Shown here: one piece after another, positions 8,444 to 14,857 of the stretch
Layout of the letters: each line of letters begins with the position of its first letter
How positions within the stretch are numbered: the first letter of the stretch is position 1
Source of the DNA: an uncultured Clostridium sp.
GTDB lineage: Bacteria; Bacillota; Clostridia; Lachnospirales; Lachnospiraceae
Direction: 5' to 3'
DNA: 24,132 bases
Assembly: GCA_900541315.1 (NCBI GenBank)
Contig: UQJF01000034.1
Coordinates: 1 to 24,132, forward strand
The notes under the pieces: generated by a model
Databases searched by the model: none
What the model saw: only the letters and a program-made list of their open reading frames with translations
What the model was told of the DNA's origin: nothing
Translations under genes and position numbers: made by a program

Positions 8444-8481
8444 AAAAACACGACCGTGAGAAAAACTCCGGCCGTGTTTTT
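8444..8481. terminator. Bidirectional terminator between engB and the DUF4364 gene
   Basis: AAAAACACG-CCG-GAG pairs with CTC-GG-CGTGTTTTT, leaving A tracts on one side and T tracts on the other. It can end transcription from both convergent genes. Confidence 0.88.
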
Positions 8482-8485
8482 AAAA

Positions 8486-9004
8486 TTAAGACAGCAGTGT
8501 GTGCATCACATGAGAATAAATCTCCTGGCTTTTGCGCCTCCAGGCACCGCATACAGCTTCAGCCTGTTCTTTGTCCGGAACGGAAAGATCCAGACCAATG
8601 AGAACGGCTTTATTTTCACGTACTTCACAATGGACAATATAGTCCTGATTGGTCCCTTTATAAAAATCGGCAGTGGTGCCCACCTCTTCACGCAGGCGGA
8701 ATTTATTTTCCTTTAAATACTCATCCATGTCGCTGATGATGGCAGGTGAGATATTTTTGCCAAAGAAATTTAAGGTTTCTTCTCCTTCTTTGGTAATGTC
8801 ATAGCGGGTGCTGGAGTGGCTGGCTTCTTTGTGTATCAGCCCGGCATCCTCTAATTCATTTAAGGCCTGCTGCAGTGTGAAATAGGTTGTATAATCATGC
8901 TCTGTAAAAAAGCTGGTAAGTTGGGCGTTGGTAAGAGGAAAGTTTACCTGCTTTAACAGATACAGGTTCATCAGTTTATATAAAGTCATAGGTTCCGTAA
9001 GCAT
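8486..9004 (-). CDS. DUF4364 family winged-helix protein
   Basis: A 172-residue protein. Its N-terminal half reads as a winged helix (MTLYKLMNLYLLKQVNFPLT, FTLQQALNELEDAGLIHKEA, TRYDITKEGEETLNFF). The sequence fits the Firmicute family annotated DUF4364, often seen near housekeeping genes in Clostridia. The C-terminal half (about 95-172) is a mixed alpha/beta region with no motif that I recognise. The DNA-binding fold suggests a transcription regulator, but no target is known. The start is supported by GGAG nine bases upstream, and a minus-strand promoter is present. It is convergent with engB across a shared terminator. Confidence 0.8.
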   Translation of the reverse strand: MLTEPMTLYKLMNLYLLKQVNFPLTNAQLTSFFTEHDYTTYFTLQQALNELEDAGLIHKEASHSSTRYDITKEGEETLNFFGKNISPAIISDMDEYLKENKFRLREEVGTTADFYKGTNQDYIVHCEVRENKAVLIGLDLSVPDKEQAEAVCGAWRRKSQEIYSHVMHTLLS

Positions 9005-9045
9005 TGTTCCACACTCCGTTAAAAGATTTCCAAATATTCTTATTT

Positions 9046-9074
9046 ATCATAACAAGTTTGCTTCTTTAAATCAA
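9046..9074 (-). promoter_or_regulatory. Promoter for the DUF4364 gene
   Basis: On the minus strand, TTGATT (9074-9069) and TATGAT (9051-9046) have a 17-bp spacer, placing transcription start near 9039 with a 35-nt leader. Confidence 0.65.
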
Positions 9075-9087
9075 GACAGATTTCACT

Positions 9088-9115
9088 TTTAAAACAGAAG
9101 GAATTGTGGTATCAT
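9088..9115 (+). promoter_or_regulatory. Candidate extended -10 promoter for the histidine phosphatase gene
   Basis: TGGTATCAT (9107-9115) is an extended -10, with TTTAAA 16 bp upstream of it as a weak -35. Transcription would start near 9122, at the beginning of the hairpin at 9120-9162, giving a leader of about 250 nt that includes a whole family B element. Confidence 0.4.
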
Positions 9116-9119
9116 GGGA

Positions 9120-9162
9120 ATACTGGGATTGCGGGAGTGCGAAGCACGCAGCGGTCCCGTAT
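9120..9162. repeat. Imperfect 21-bp inverted repeat (hairpin)
   Basis: ATAC-GGGA--GC-GG-GTGC pairs with GCAC-CAGC-GTCCCGTAT around a GAA loop. It lies just upstream of the family B element. No T tract follows, so it is not a standard terminator. It may be a separate palindromic repeat family or a leader RNA structure. Confidence 0.6.
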
Positions 9163-9181
9163 TCGAGAAACTGACAGATAA

Positions 9182-9344
9182 ATGTTCTCTAGGAGTCTTT
9201 CCTGCACCTGCTTTTGTGGCTGATTTTCCGCCAGTCGCACCCGAATTTCATCAATGTACGCATCGCGTACACCTTAGAAATTTGGGTACAACTGACAAAA
9301 AATATTCTCACAAAATCAGGCACAGAAAGATTCCGGGAGAACAT
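9182..9344 (-). repeat. Family B foldback repeat, copy 1 (long form with nested palindrome)
   Basis: The ends are ATGTTCTC and GAGAACAT. Aligned to the reverse complement of the copy at 21804-21915, it matches along the whole length (CACCTGC.TTTGT, CTGATTTTCCGCCAG, TTCTCACAAAATCAGGC, AGATTCCGGGAGAACAT). The exception is an extra segment of about 51 bp (9245-9295) that is itself a palindrome (AATTTC...TGTACGC / GCGTACA...GAAATT). The element ends 12 bp before the CAGGAGG site of the next gene. Strand is given relative to the 21.8-kb copy as plus. Confidence 0.85.
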
Positions 9345-9370
9345 CAAATTCAGCAGGAGGAAATAGGGCA

Positions 9371-9910
9371 ATGGGACATTTTTATTTTGTAAGACATGGT
9401 CAGACTATATGGAATGTGGAAGGAAAGATCTGCGGAGCAACAGATATTGCTTTGACACAGCTTGGTCATGAGCAGGCCATAGAGACAGGAAAGAAGATTT
9501 TAGAAGAAAAGATCCATGCAGACGAGATCCTGTATTCACCTCTGATGCGGGCTGCAGATACGGCAAAACATATTTCTGGGATCACGGGTATTCCGGCCCG
9601 TGAGGAATTACGGTTAAAGGAGCAGAATTTTGGCATATGGGAGTCTACACCCAGAGGTGGTGAAGACTTTAAAAAGGCCAAACAGTCCTTTGCATGCAGC
9701 TATGAAGGCGGGGAGTCTATGTTGCGTCTGGCTCAGCGGATCTATAATCTCTTAGATGAGATCAAAGATAAGTCAGATGAGAAAACATATATCCTGGTAG
9801 CCCACAATGGCATTGCCAGAGTGGTGCAGTCCTATTTCCATGACATGACAAATGAAGAATTTGCAGCTTATGGGATCCAAAACTGCGAGATAAAAAGATA
9901 TGATTTTTAA
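9371..9910 (+). CDS. Histidine phosphatase family protein (phosphoglycerate mutase-like)
   Basis: A 179-residue protein with the phosphatase superfamily signature FVRHGQTIWN near the N-terminus (residues about 5-14; the His becomes phosphorylated). It also has SPLMRAADTA, the acid/base Glu region (LKEQNFGIWE) and the second catalytic His in LVAHNG. The short length and lack of phosphoglycerate mutase insertions suggest a broad phosphatase (CobC, PhoE or GpmB type) rather than glycolytic phosphoglycerate mutase. The substrate cannot be told from sequence. The ribosome binding site is CAGGAGG about ten bases upstream. It stands alone, convergent with the XdhC gene. Confidence 0.85.
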   Translation: MGHFYFVRHGQTIWNVEGKICGATDIALTQLGHEQAIETGKKILEEKIHADEILYSPLMRAADTAKHISGITGIPAREELRLKEQNFGIWESTPRGGEDFKKAKQSFACSYEGGESMLRLAQRIYNLLDEIKDKSDEKTYILVAHNGIARVVQSYFHDMTNEEFAAYGIQNCEIKRYDF

Positions 9911-9914
9911 ACGA

Positions 9915-9966
9915 AATGATCCTCTCACCTGTTGCGAAGCAATAAGCAGCAGGTGAGTGGATCATT
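9915..9966. repeat. Strong 21-bp hairpin between convergent genes
   Basis: AATGATCCTCTCACCTGTTGC pairs with its inverted copy ending in GGTGAGTGGATCATT (19 of 21 positions) around a ten-base loop. It lies between the histidine phosphatase and XdhC gene ends, so it may block transcription in both directions. It lacks the T tract of a classical terminator on either side. Confidence 0.65.
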
Positions 9967-10025
9967 GCAGGTGACATGTCCGTTTAGAAGAAATGCTCTG
10001 TTATTTTGAAAATGATGTATTAGGA

Positions 10026-11072
10026 TCAGACCTGCTCCATCAAAATATCCACTACTCCGCCACAGACCATACCATCATCTTCAGCGTCCTGTCCGGTAAG
10101 ATCCCCGTGATAAAGGATCGGAGAGTGGTCATCATCATGGATCATTTCCAGGGCGCGGCGTACAACAGCGGATTCCATACAGCCGCCGCCGATGGTGCCG
10201 ATAATGGTTCCGTCCTGAAGGACTAACATTTTTGTGCCTACGCTTCGTGGAGCGGAGCCACGGCGGGCTACAATGGTAGTCAGGATGGCCGGAAGCCGTT
10301 CAGGAGAATGATTATTTAAGAAGCGGGATATTTCCGTTGGAAAACCGCAGCTTTTCAGCTTCTGGTTCTTTACCTGAATGATCTCCGCCATAATGGCAAC
10401 ACCAATTTCTGCTGGTGTTTCCGCACCGATATTTAAGCCAATGGGAGTGTAGACCTGATTTAGAACTTCCGGGTCAGTACCATTTTCAATCAAAACTTCT
10501 TTTACTTTTGCCACACGCTTGCGGCTGCCGATCATACCGATATAGGCATGGGGCATTTTAGCGATCCGCTCTAAGCAGATCTGGTCATATCTGTGGCCTC
10601 TGGTAAGGATGATAAAATAAGTATCCTTGGAGCCTTTGGTCTGGTCAAGGCCATTTTCAAAGGAGTCGCAGATCACCTGGTGGGCACCGGCTCTTCTGGC
10701 ATTATTTGCATAAAGAGGCCGGTCCTCTAAAACTGTTACTGTAAATTCCATCATGGCACCAAGCTGGATCACTGGCATGGAAACATGGCCGCCGCCGCAG
10801 ATCACCAGGCGCTTTTCTCCACCCAAGCAGTCGCAGAACAGCTTTTTTCCCGCTGCTGTACTCTGTCCGCTATCATGGAGTTTTCTTATTTCTTCCTGAT
10901 TTTGAGAGAAGAATCCACCTTTTGTACTTTCCCATATCAGCTTTTCATCTGAAAAGAAAGCTTTTTCCCCGAAAGCATCCTTCTCTAAAATGGTGTAAAG
11001 GATATTCTGACGGTTGGGACTTACACTTGCTATAGCTTCGTATACATCTTTAAATTCTGTTGTTCCTGACAT
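10026..11072 (-). CDS. XdhC-type molybdoenzyme accessory protein with permuted domain order
   Basis: The start at 11072 (MSGTTEF) is preferred over 11087 because GGGGG lies about eight bases before it. That gives 348 residues. The order is a poorly conserved N-terminal region (1-87), an XdhC_C Rossmann domain (about 88-235; VICGGGHVSMPV, YIGMIGSRKR, GLNIGAETPAEIGVAI), then a complete XdhC/CoxI domain (about 260-348; GSAPRSVGTKMLV, GTIGGGC, MVCGGVVDIL). Canonical XdhC proteins have the CoxI domain first and the Rossmann domain last. XdhC binds and sulfurates molybdenum cofactor for xanthine dehydrogenase-type enzymes. No molybdoenzyme gene is in the window. The gene has its own promoter and a 290-nt structured leader. 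Confidence 0.88.
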   Translation of the reverse strand: MSGTTEFKDVYEAIASVSPNRQNILYTILEKDAFGEKAFFSDEKLIWESTKGGFFSQNQEEIRKLHDSGQSTAAGKKLFCDCLGGEKRLVICGGGHVSMPVIQLGAMMEFTVTVLEDRPLYANNARRAGAHQVICDSFENGLDQTKGSKDTYFIILTRGHRYDQICLERIAKMPHAYIGMIGSRKRVAKVKEVLIENGTDPEVLNQVYTPIGLNIGAETPAEIGVAIMAEIIQVKNQKLKSCGFPTEISRFLNNHSPERLPAILTTIVARRGSAPRSVGTKMLVLQDGTIIGTIGGGCMESAVVRRALEMIHDDDHSPILYHGDLTGQDAEDDGMVCGGVVDILMEQV

Positions 11073-11106
11073 TTTTACAACCCCCATTTTGATCCATGTA
11101 CGTTTC

Positions 11107-11269
11107 TAGTACATCGTTTTTGAAATAACTATACCACTTACTTGTCTGCGAATCTGATTGCACAGGCCTAAAAGCCTCAGCGTAGCCCGCTACGCCTGCG
11201 TTTTAGACCTGCACACTCAAATCCGCATCCTGCGTGATTAGTACAGTTATTTACGAAACGATGTACTAG
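11107..11269. repeat. Family A foldback repeat, copy 2 (long form with nested hairpin)
   Basis: The ends are CTAGTACATCGTTTT and AAACGATGTACTAG. The sequence follows copy 1 at 1257-1380 closely on both arms. At the tip, where copy 1 has only AA, this copy holds an extra palindrome of about 42 bp (CTAAAAGCCTCAGCGTAGC against GCTACGCCTGCGTTTTAG). It lies within the predicted XdhC leader, about 25 bp upstream of its ribosome binding site, so it would be transcribed from the minus strand. Confidence 0.87.
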
Positions 11270-11372
11270 TACATATTGTTTTGCTTATGCACAACATGCC
11301 AATGGCATGTGCGTCAGTTACCGTAAACTGTTATTGAATATTTTTAATAACGGTCTGTAAATATTAATTCTT

Positions 11373-11401
11373 ATTATACCATTGTAAGAGAACGGGGGCA
11401 A
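11373..11401 (-). promoter_or_regulatory. Promoter for the XdhC gene
   Basis: On the minus strand, TTGCCC (11401-11396) and TATAAT (11378-11373) are spaced by 17 bp. Transcription would begin near 11366, producing a leader of about 290 nt. That leader holds a small hairpin (near 11310-11356), the palindrome ACATGCCAATGGCATGT (about 11290-11306) and the family A element. Confidence 0.68.
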
Positions 11402-11517
11402 GCAGCATTCCTGAAAAATAATAAGCTCTATACAAAAAAATAAAGATGCTTACGGAGTATGTTTAAAGGCATTTCAGAAGGAAAATTTCCAGCATTTTCC
11501 AGGAAAACAACGGAAAA

Positions 11518-11552
11518 TGTAAGTGTTTACAAAATTTATGTAAGTATTTACA
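11518..11552. promoter_or_regulatory. Twin palindromic operator sites upstream of uxaB
   Basis: TGTAAGTGTTTACA (11518-11531) and TGTAAGTATTTACA (11539-11552) are two copies of a 14-bp palindromic site with TGTAA/TTACA half-sites. Their centres are 21 bp apart, two turns of the helix, so both would face the same side of the DNA. They lie about 50 and 71 bp before the predicted start of transcription. Such spacing is typical for cooperative binding of a dimeric regulator. The regulator is not identified. Confidence 0.7.
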
Positions 11553-11561
11553 ATTTTGTAT

Positions 11562-11589
11562 TTGAAAAGTGGAAAAAGTGTGGTATACT
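11562..11589 (+). promoter_or_regulatory. Promoter for uxaB
   Basis: TTGAAA (11562-11567) and TATACT (11584-11589) are separated by 16 bp. The transcript should start near 11596. The 120-nt leader contains alternating TTCCGG and CCGGAA motifs (11608-11658) that can form competing short hairpins, then the AGGAAAGGAG site before the ATG at 11716. Confidence 0.65.
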
Positions 11590-11715
11590 GCATTTCAGAA
11601 AGGACATTCCGGGGTTTCGGAAAGGGATTCCGGGAAACGCCGGAAGAGTCCGGAAAGAGAAACAGGAAATAAAAAGAGGGAATGATCCGCATTAGGAAAG
11701 GAGAATATTTAAATT

Positions 11716-13215
11716 ATGGCACTTCTGAATTATGATGTATTAAAGAAATCCGGTTACGATGGCTATATCCTGGAGGATGCTCCAGTGAAGGTTTTACAGT
11801 TTGGTGAGGGAAACTTCCTTCGCGCATTTGTAGATTATTGGTTTGACCTTGCAAATGAGAAGGCCGGATGGAACGGCAAGTGCTGCCTGGTACAGCCGAT
11901 CGCACCAGGTCTTGCAAAGATGATCAATGAGCAGGAAGGTCTGTATACTCTGTACCTGCGCGGAAGCGAAAACGGCAAAAAGGTAGATGACAAGCGCGTG
12001 ATCTCCAGTGTTGCTAACTGCTTAAACCCATATGAGAAGGCTGATTACGACAAGATGATGGAGGTTGCTGCAAGCGACGATCTGCAGATCATCGTTTCCA
12101 ACACCACAGAGGCTGGTATCCAGTATGATCCATCCTGCAAGAAGGATGACTGCCCACCATCAAGCTTCCCGGGAAAGCTGACCCAGGTTCTGTATCATCG
12201 TTTCCAGGCTGGTAAGTCAGGGATCATCATGCTGGCCTGCGAGCTGATCGACAACAACGGTAAAGAGCTGTTAAAGTGCGTAAACCAGTACATTGATCAG
12301 TGGGAGCTGGGCGCTGACTTTAAGAAGTATGTAAATGAAGACTGCACCTTCTGTGGTTCCTTAGTAGACCGTATTGTTCCAGGACGTATCCGTGATGCAG
12401 AAGAAGTTAAGGCTCTGGATGCAAAGAACGGCTATGAAGATCCTCTGACAGACGTTGGTGAAGTATTTGGCGTGTGGGTAATCGAAGGTGATGAGAAGTT
12501 AAATGACGTATTGCCATTTAAGAAGGCTGGTCTGTTAGATAAGGTATTTGTTACCCCGGATATGAGCCCATATAAGAAGAGAAAAGTCCGTATCTTAAAC
12601 GGCGCTCATACAGGTTTCGTTCTGGGTGCTTACCTGGCTGGGGAAAACATTGTTCGTGACTGCATGAACGATGAGACCATTAAGGGCTTCATGAACAAGA
12701 TGCTCTACGATGAGGTTATCCCAACCCTTCCACTGGACAAGAATGACCTGTTAAACTTCGCAGCAGCTGTATCTGACCGTTTCAACAACCCATTTGTAAA
12801 CCATGAACTGATGAGCATTTCCTTAAACTCCACATCTAAGTGGAAAGCAAGAAATATGCCATCCTTCCTGGAATACATTAAGGAAAAAGGTGTTCTGCCA
12901 GAGTGCCTGACCATGTCACTGGCTGCATACATTGCATTTTATAGCAACGATATCCAGGCTCTTACTGATGCAGGTCTGGTTTGCAAGCGTCCGGCTGGCA
13001 ACGAGTACACTGTAAGTGATGACCGTTGGGTACTGGAATTCTACAACGATCACAAGGCTGATTCTGCAGAAGAACTGGTACACGCAGTCCTGACCAATGA
13101 GAAGATGTGGGATCAGGATCTGACCCAGATCGAAGGTCTGGAAGCTAAGGTTGCAGCTGACCTGAAGCTGATCCGTGAAAAAGGCGCTAAGGCTGCATAT
13201 GCTAGCTGCCTGTAA
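11716..13215 (+). CDS. uxaB: Tagaturonate reductase (altronate oxidoreductase)
   Basis: A 499-residue member of the mannitol dehydrogenase-like superfamily, of normal UxaB length. The N-terminal Rossmann region begins VKVLQFGEGNFLRAFVDYW (about 24-42). A conserved loop reads IVSNTTEAGIQYD. The catalytic helix region holds K-x-R-x-LNGAHT near 290-305 (KRKVRILNGAHTGFV). UxaB reduces tagaturonate to altronate with NADH in galacturonate catabolism, before UxaA dehydrates altronate. uxaA and uxaC are not adjacent, so this gene appears to be a single unit with its own promoter and operators. Its codon bias (AAG, CCA, GGC) resembles trigger factor and suggests high expression when induced. A fructuronate reductase (UxuB) role is less likely given the UxaB-like N-terminus. 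Confidence 0.92.
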   Translation: MALLNYDVLKKSGYDGYILEDAPVKVLQFGEGNFLRAFVDYWFDLANEKAGWNGKCCLVQPIAPGLAKMINEQEGLYTLYLRGSENGKKVDDKRVISSVANCLNPYEKADYDKMMEVAASDDLQIIVSNTTEAGIQYDPSCKKDDCPPSSFPGKLTQVLYHRFQAGKSGIIMLACELIDNNGKELLKCVNQYIDQWELGADFKKYVNEDCTFCGSLVDRIVPGRIRDAEEVKALDAKNGYEDPLTDVGEVFGVWVIEGDEKLNDVLPFKKAGLLDKVFVTPDMSPYKKRKVRILNGAHTGFVLGAYLAGENIVRDCMNDETIKGFMNKMLYDEVIPTLPLDKNDLLNFAAAVSDRFNNPFVNHELMSISLNSTSKWKARNMPSFLEYIKEKGVLPECLTMSLAAYIAFYSNDIQALTDAGLVCKRPAGNEYTVSDDRWVLEFYNDHKADSAEELVHAVLTNEKMWDQDLTQIEGLEAKVAADLKLIREKGAKAAYASCL

Positions 13216-13266
13216 TATGAAAAGGATACAAAATACCTTTTGACCACAATATCAAAGAGTAAACTC

Positions 13267-13316
13267 AGGTTTCCCGCGCTGACGCGCTCTACTGCCTGCT
13301 AACGCAGGCGAAACCT
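13267..13316. repeat. Three-way-junction palindrome after uxaB
   Basis: AGGTTTC at the left pairs with GAAACCT at the right. Inside lie two further stems, GCGC-TGAC-GCGC and GCCTGC-TAAC-GCAGGC. The DNA or RNA can thus fold into a compact three-armed structure. No T tract follows, so it is not a plain terminator. Confidence 0.65.
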
Positions 13317-13320
13317 TCGT

Positions 13321-13383
13321 TAATGGTCCAAGAAAAACAAATGCCACCTTCGGTGTTGCTTGTTTTTCTTTTGGACTCATTAT
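13321..13383. repeat. Long hairpin with T-rich arm after uxaB
   Basis: TAATG, GTCCAA and GAAAAACAA in the left arm pair with TTGTTTTTC, TTGGAC and CATTA in the right arm. The tip is GCCACC-TTC-GGTGTTGC. The stem is interrupted by only a few bulges. It may act as a terminator for uxaB, or as part of a compound palindromic element with the structure at 13267-13316. Confidence 0.65.
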
Positions 13384-13399
13384 ATCGTGTAAGTAACAG

Positions 13400-13428
13400 A
13401 AAGGCTGTCCGAAAGCGGGCAGCCTTTT
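13400..13428. terminator. Bidirectional terminator between uxaB and the AraC gene
   Basis: AAAGGCTG-CC pairs with GG-CAGCCTTTT around a GAAAG loop. The T run on the plus strand and the AAA tract at the other foot allow it to stop both convergent transcripts. Confidence 0.82.
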
Positions 13429-13462
13429 AATAATGTGCCTGATGGTACACGTTTTTTAAGTA

Positions 13463-14401
13463 TTATTGTATCAGTCCCGTTTTCGCGTATTCTTTTAGCT
13501 TTTCTCTCAGGATCGTATCATTTGGATTCAGATATTTCCGTACATTAGCATAAAGCACTTCATCTGGCTTTAACATCGCACGGTACTGGGCAGGAGTGCG
13601 ATGAAAAGTAGAACGGAAGCGGGAAGTCAGAGTCTTTAAATCAGGGAAGCCATTTTTTAATGCAATGTCTGTCAGATTTTCATTAGTGTAGGTCAGGTCA
13701 TTTAATGCATGTTGAAATCGTACTCTTGTGAGATATTCGTGGAAATTGATACCTACCATTTGTTTAAATAGAGTTGAAACATAGGTCCGGTTGTACTGGG
13801 CGTAGTCTGCCAGATCCTCCAGGGATAATTTTTCTGCATAATGTTCCTCTACATAACTGAGGAGAAGGCGGATCGTAGCACGTCGTTTGTCTTCTTCCGA
13901 GATCAGATTGATCTGTTGGGGATCAAATTCTGTAAAAAGCGTGATCAGAAGCAGTTCCAGGTTTGCTTTTGCGCTTAACTGGGCATAGACGCCGCCACAT
14001 TCTAATGATTGCCATAGTTGGCTCACATAAAAGCGGATATGGCAGAAACGATCTTCGTAGCGATTGCTTTCATTGGAAAGGCAGGTAGGAAACTGGTAAA
14101 TATATCCCTTTTTAACTAAAAATTTCAGGGCATTTGACGGAAAATGCAGGACAAGAGCCCGGGTGCCAGGCTGCTGGCGCATGGAGGCGTGTCCATTGCC
14201 GGGGGCAGTCAGGATAAGGTCATCCTCTGAAAGAGAATGAGTCTCTGTACCACGGCAATATTCCTGAGTTCCATGAAGGACGATGCTCAGCTCATATTTA
14301 TCCGTATGCCAGTGATAACGGTAATTCATGATGCTGTGTGCAAAGCAGCGCAGATGGATATTTTCACGGGGCAGATTCATTTCATAACAGGTTTCTTCCA
14401 T
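13463..14401 (-). CDS. AraC-family transcriptional regulator with cupin sensor domain
   Basis: The start at 14401 (MEETCYEM) is preferred over the ATG at 14413, because GGAG lies just before it inside the longer ORF. That gives 312 residues. The N-terminal cupin sensor covers about 15-150 (YHWHTDKYELSIVLHGTQEY; LILTAPGNGHASM). Two helix-turn-helix motifs lie at the C-terminal end, about 185-280 (LSLEDLADYAQYNRTYVSTLFKQ; NLTDIALKNGFPDLKTLTSRFRSTFHRTPAQYR). Such proteins usually bind a sugar-like ligand and activate adjacent genes. It is divergent from the permease-hydrolase-dehydratase-tannase set, its most likely target. A 29-bp tandem repeat covers its start region. Confidence 0.93.
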   Translation of the reverse strand: MEETCYEMNLPRENIHLRCFAHSIMNYRYHWHTDKYELSIVLHGTQEYCRGTETHSLSEDDLILTAPGNGHASMRQQPGTRALVLHFPSNALKFLVKKGYIYQFPTCLSNESNRYEDRFCHIRFYVSQLWQSLECGGVYAQLSAKANLELLLITLFTEFDPQQINLISEEDKRRATIRLLLSYVEEHYAEKLSLEDLADYAQYNRTYVSTLFKQMVGINFHEYLTRVRFQHALNDLTYTNENLTDIALKNGFPDLKTLTSRFRSTFHRTPAQYRAMLKPDEVLYANVRKYLNPNDTILREKLKEYAKTGLIQ

Positions 14402-14405
14402 TTTG

Positions 14406-14463
14406 TACTCCATTTTATTTTTTTAAAATCTTTATACTTCATTTTATTCTTTTAAAATCCAAA
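14406..14463. repeat. 29-bp tandem direct repeat over the AraC start region
   Basis: Two 25-base copies begin at 14406 and 14435 (TACTCCATTTTATTTTTTTA and TACTTCATTTTATTCTTTTA, each then AAATC), differing at two positions. The period is 29 bp. Direct repeats are the usual form of AraC binding sites, and these overlap the AraC translation start. They could be autoregulatory sites, or a chance slippage duplication in AT-rich DNA. The rest of the 14464-14857 gap is AT-rich; I see no convincing promoter in it for the permease. Confidence 0.6.
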
Positions 14464-14857
14464 TATTTTCCCTATTGTAAAATTTGGAAAAAATAAAATA
14501 TCATTTGCAGACCTGACTTTAGAATAACGGTCAATATGGCTTCTGTCAATGATTGTTTCTGTATATATACAAAATAAACTTCCATGAAACAGGCAAAATG
14601 CACAAGAGGTGTAATAGGAAATTGGCAAAAATTACAGGGGAAATGTTTGGATTTTAAGTAAGTATAGATTGAAGATGGAGAAACAGAAAATGAAGCAGGG
14701 AGAATAAGAAGGCGAAAAAACTTCAAATATTTTGCAGCGACAAAAAGGCAATCTTTTGTTAAATTAAGCATAACAATAAGCCAGGCCCGGGCAGCTAAAA
14801 GCTTATGGAGTTTTCAGACTATATTAATAATGATGTAATAATGGAAGGTAAAAGAAT

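Noticed and set aside
8456..8716. 86-codon plus-strand ORF after engB
   Set aside because: It is antisense to the DUF4364 gene and begins inside the terminator hairpin.
9182..9344. Family B element as a riboswitch
   Set aside because: The same sequence occurs before unrelated genes and in both orientations, and full-length arm symmetry fits a foldback repeat better than a ligand-binding fold.
11459..11695. 78-codon plus-strand ORF before uxaB
   Set aside because: It covers the twin operators, promoter and leader of uxaB. Its composition is that of AT-rich and TTCCGG-repeat DNA, with no ribosome binding site.
14464..14857. Promoter and catabolite (cre) site for the permease gene set
   Set aside because: Several AT-rich -10-like strings and a TTTTGCAGCGACAAAAA string (about 14732) are present, but none has proper spacing or a good cre match.
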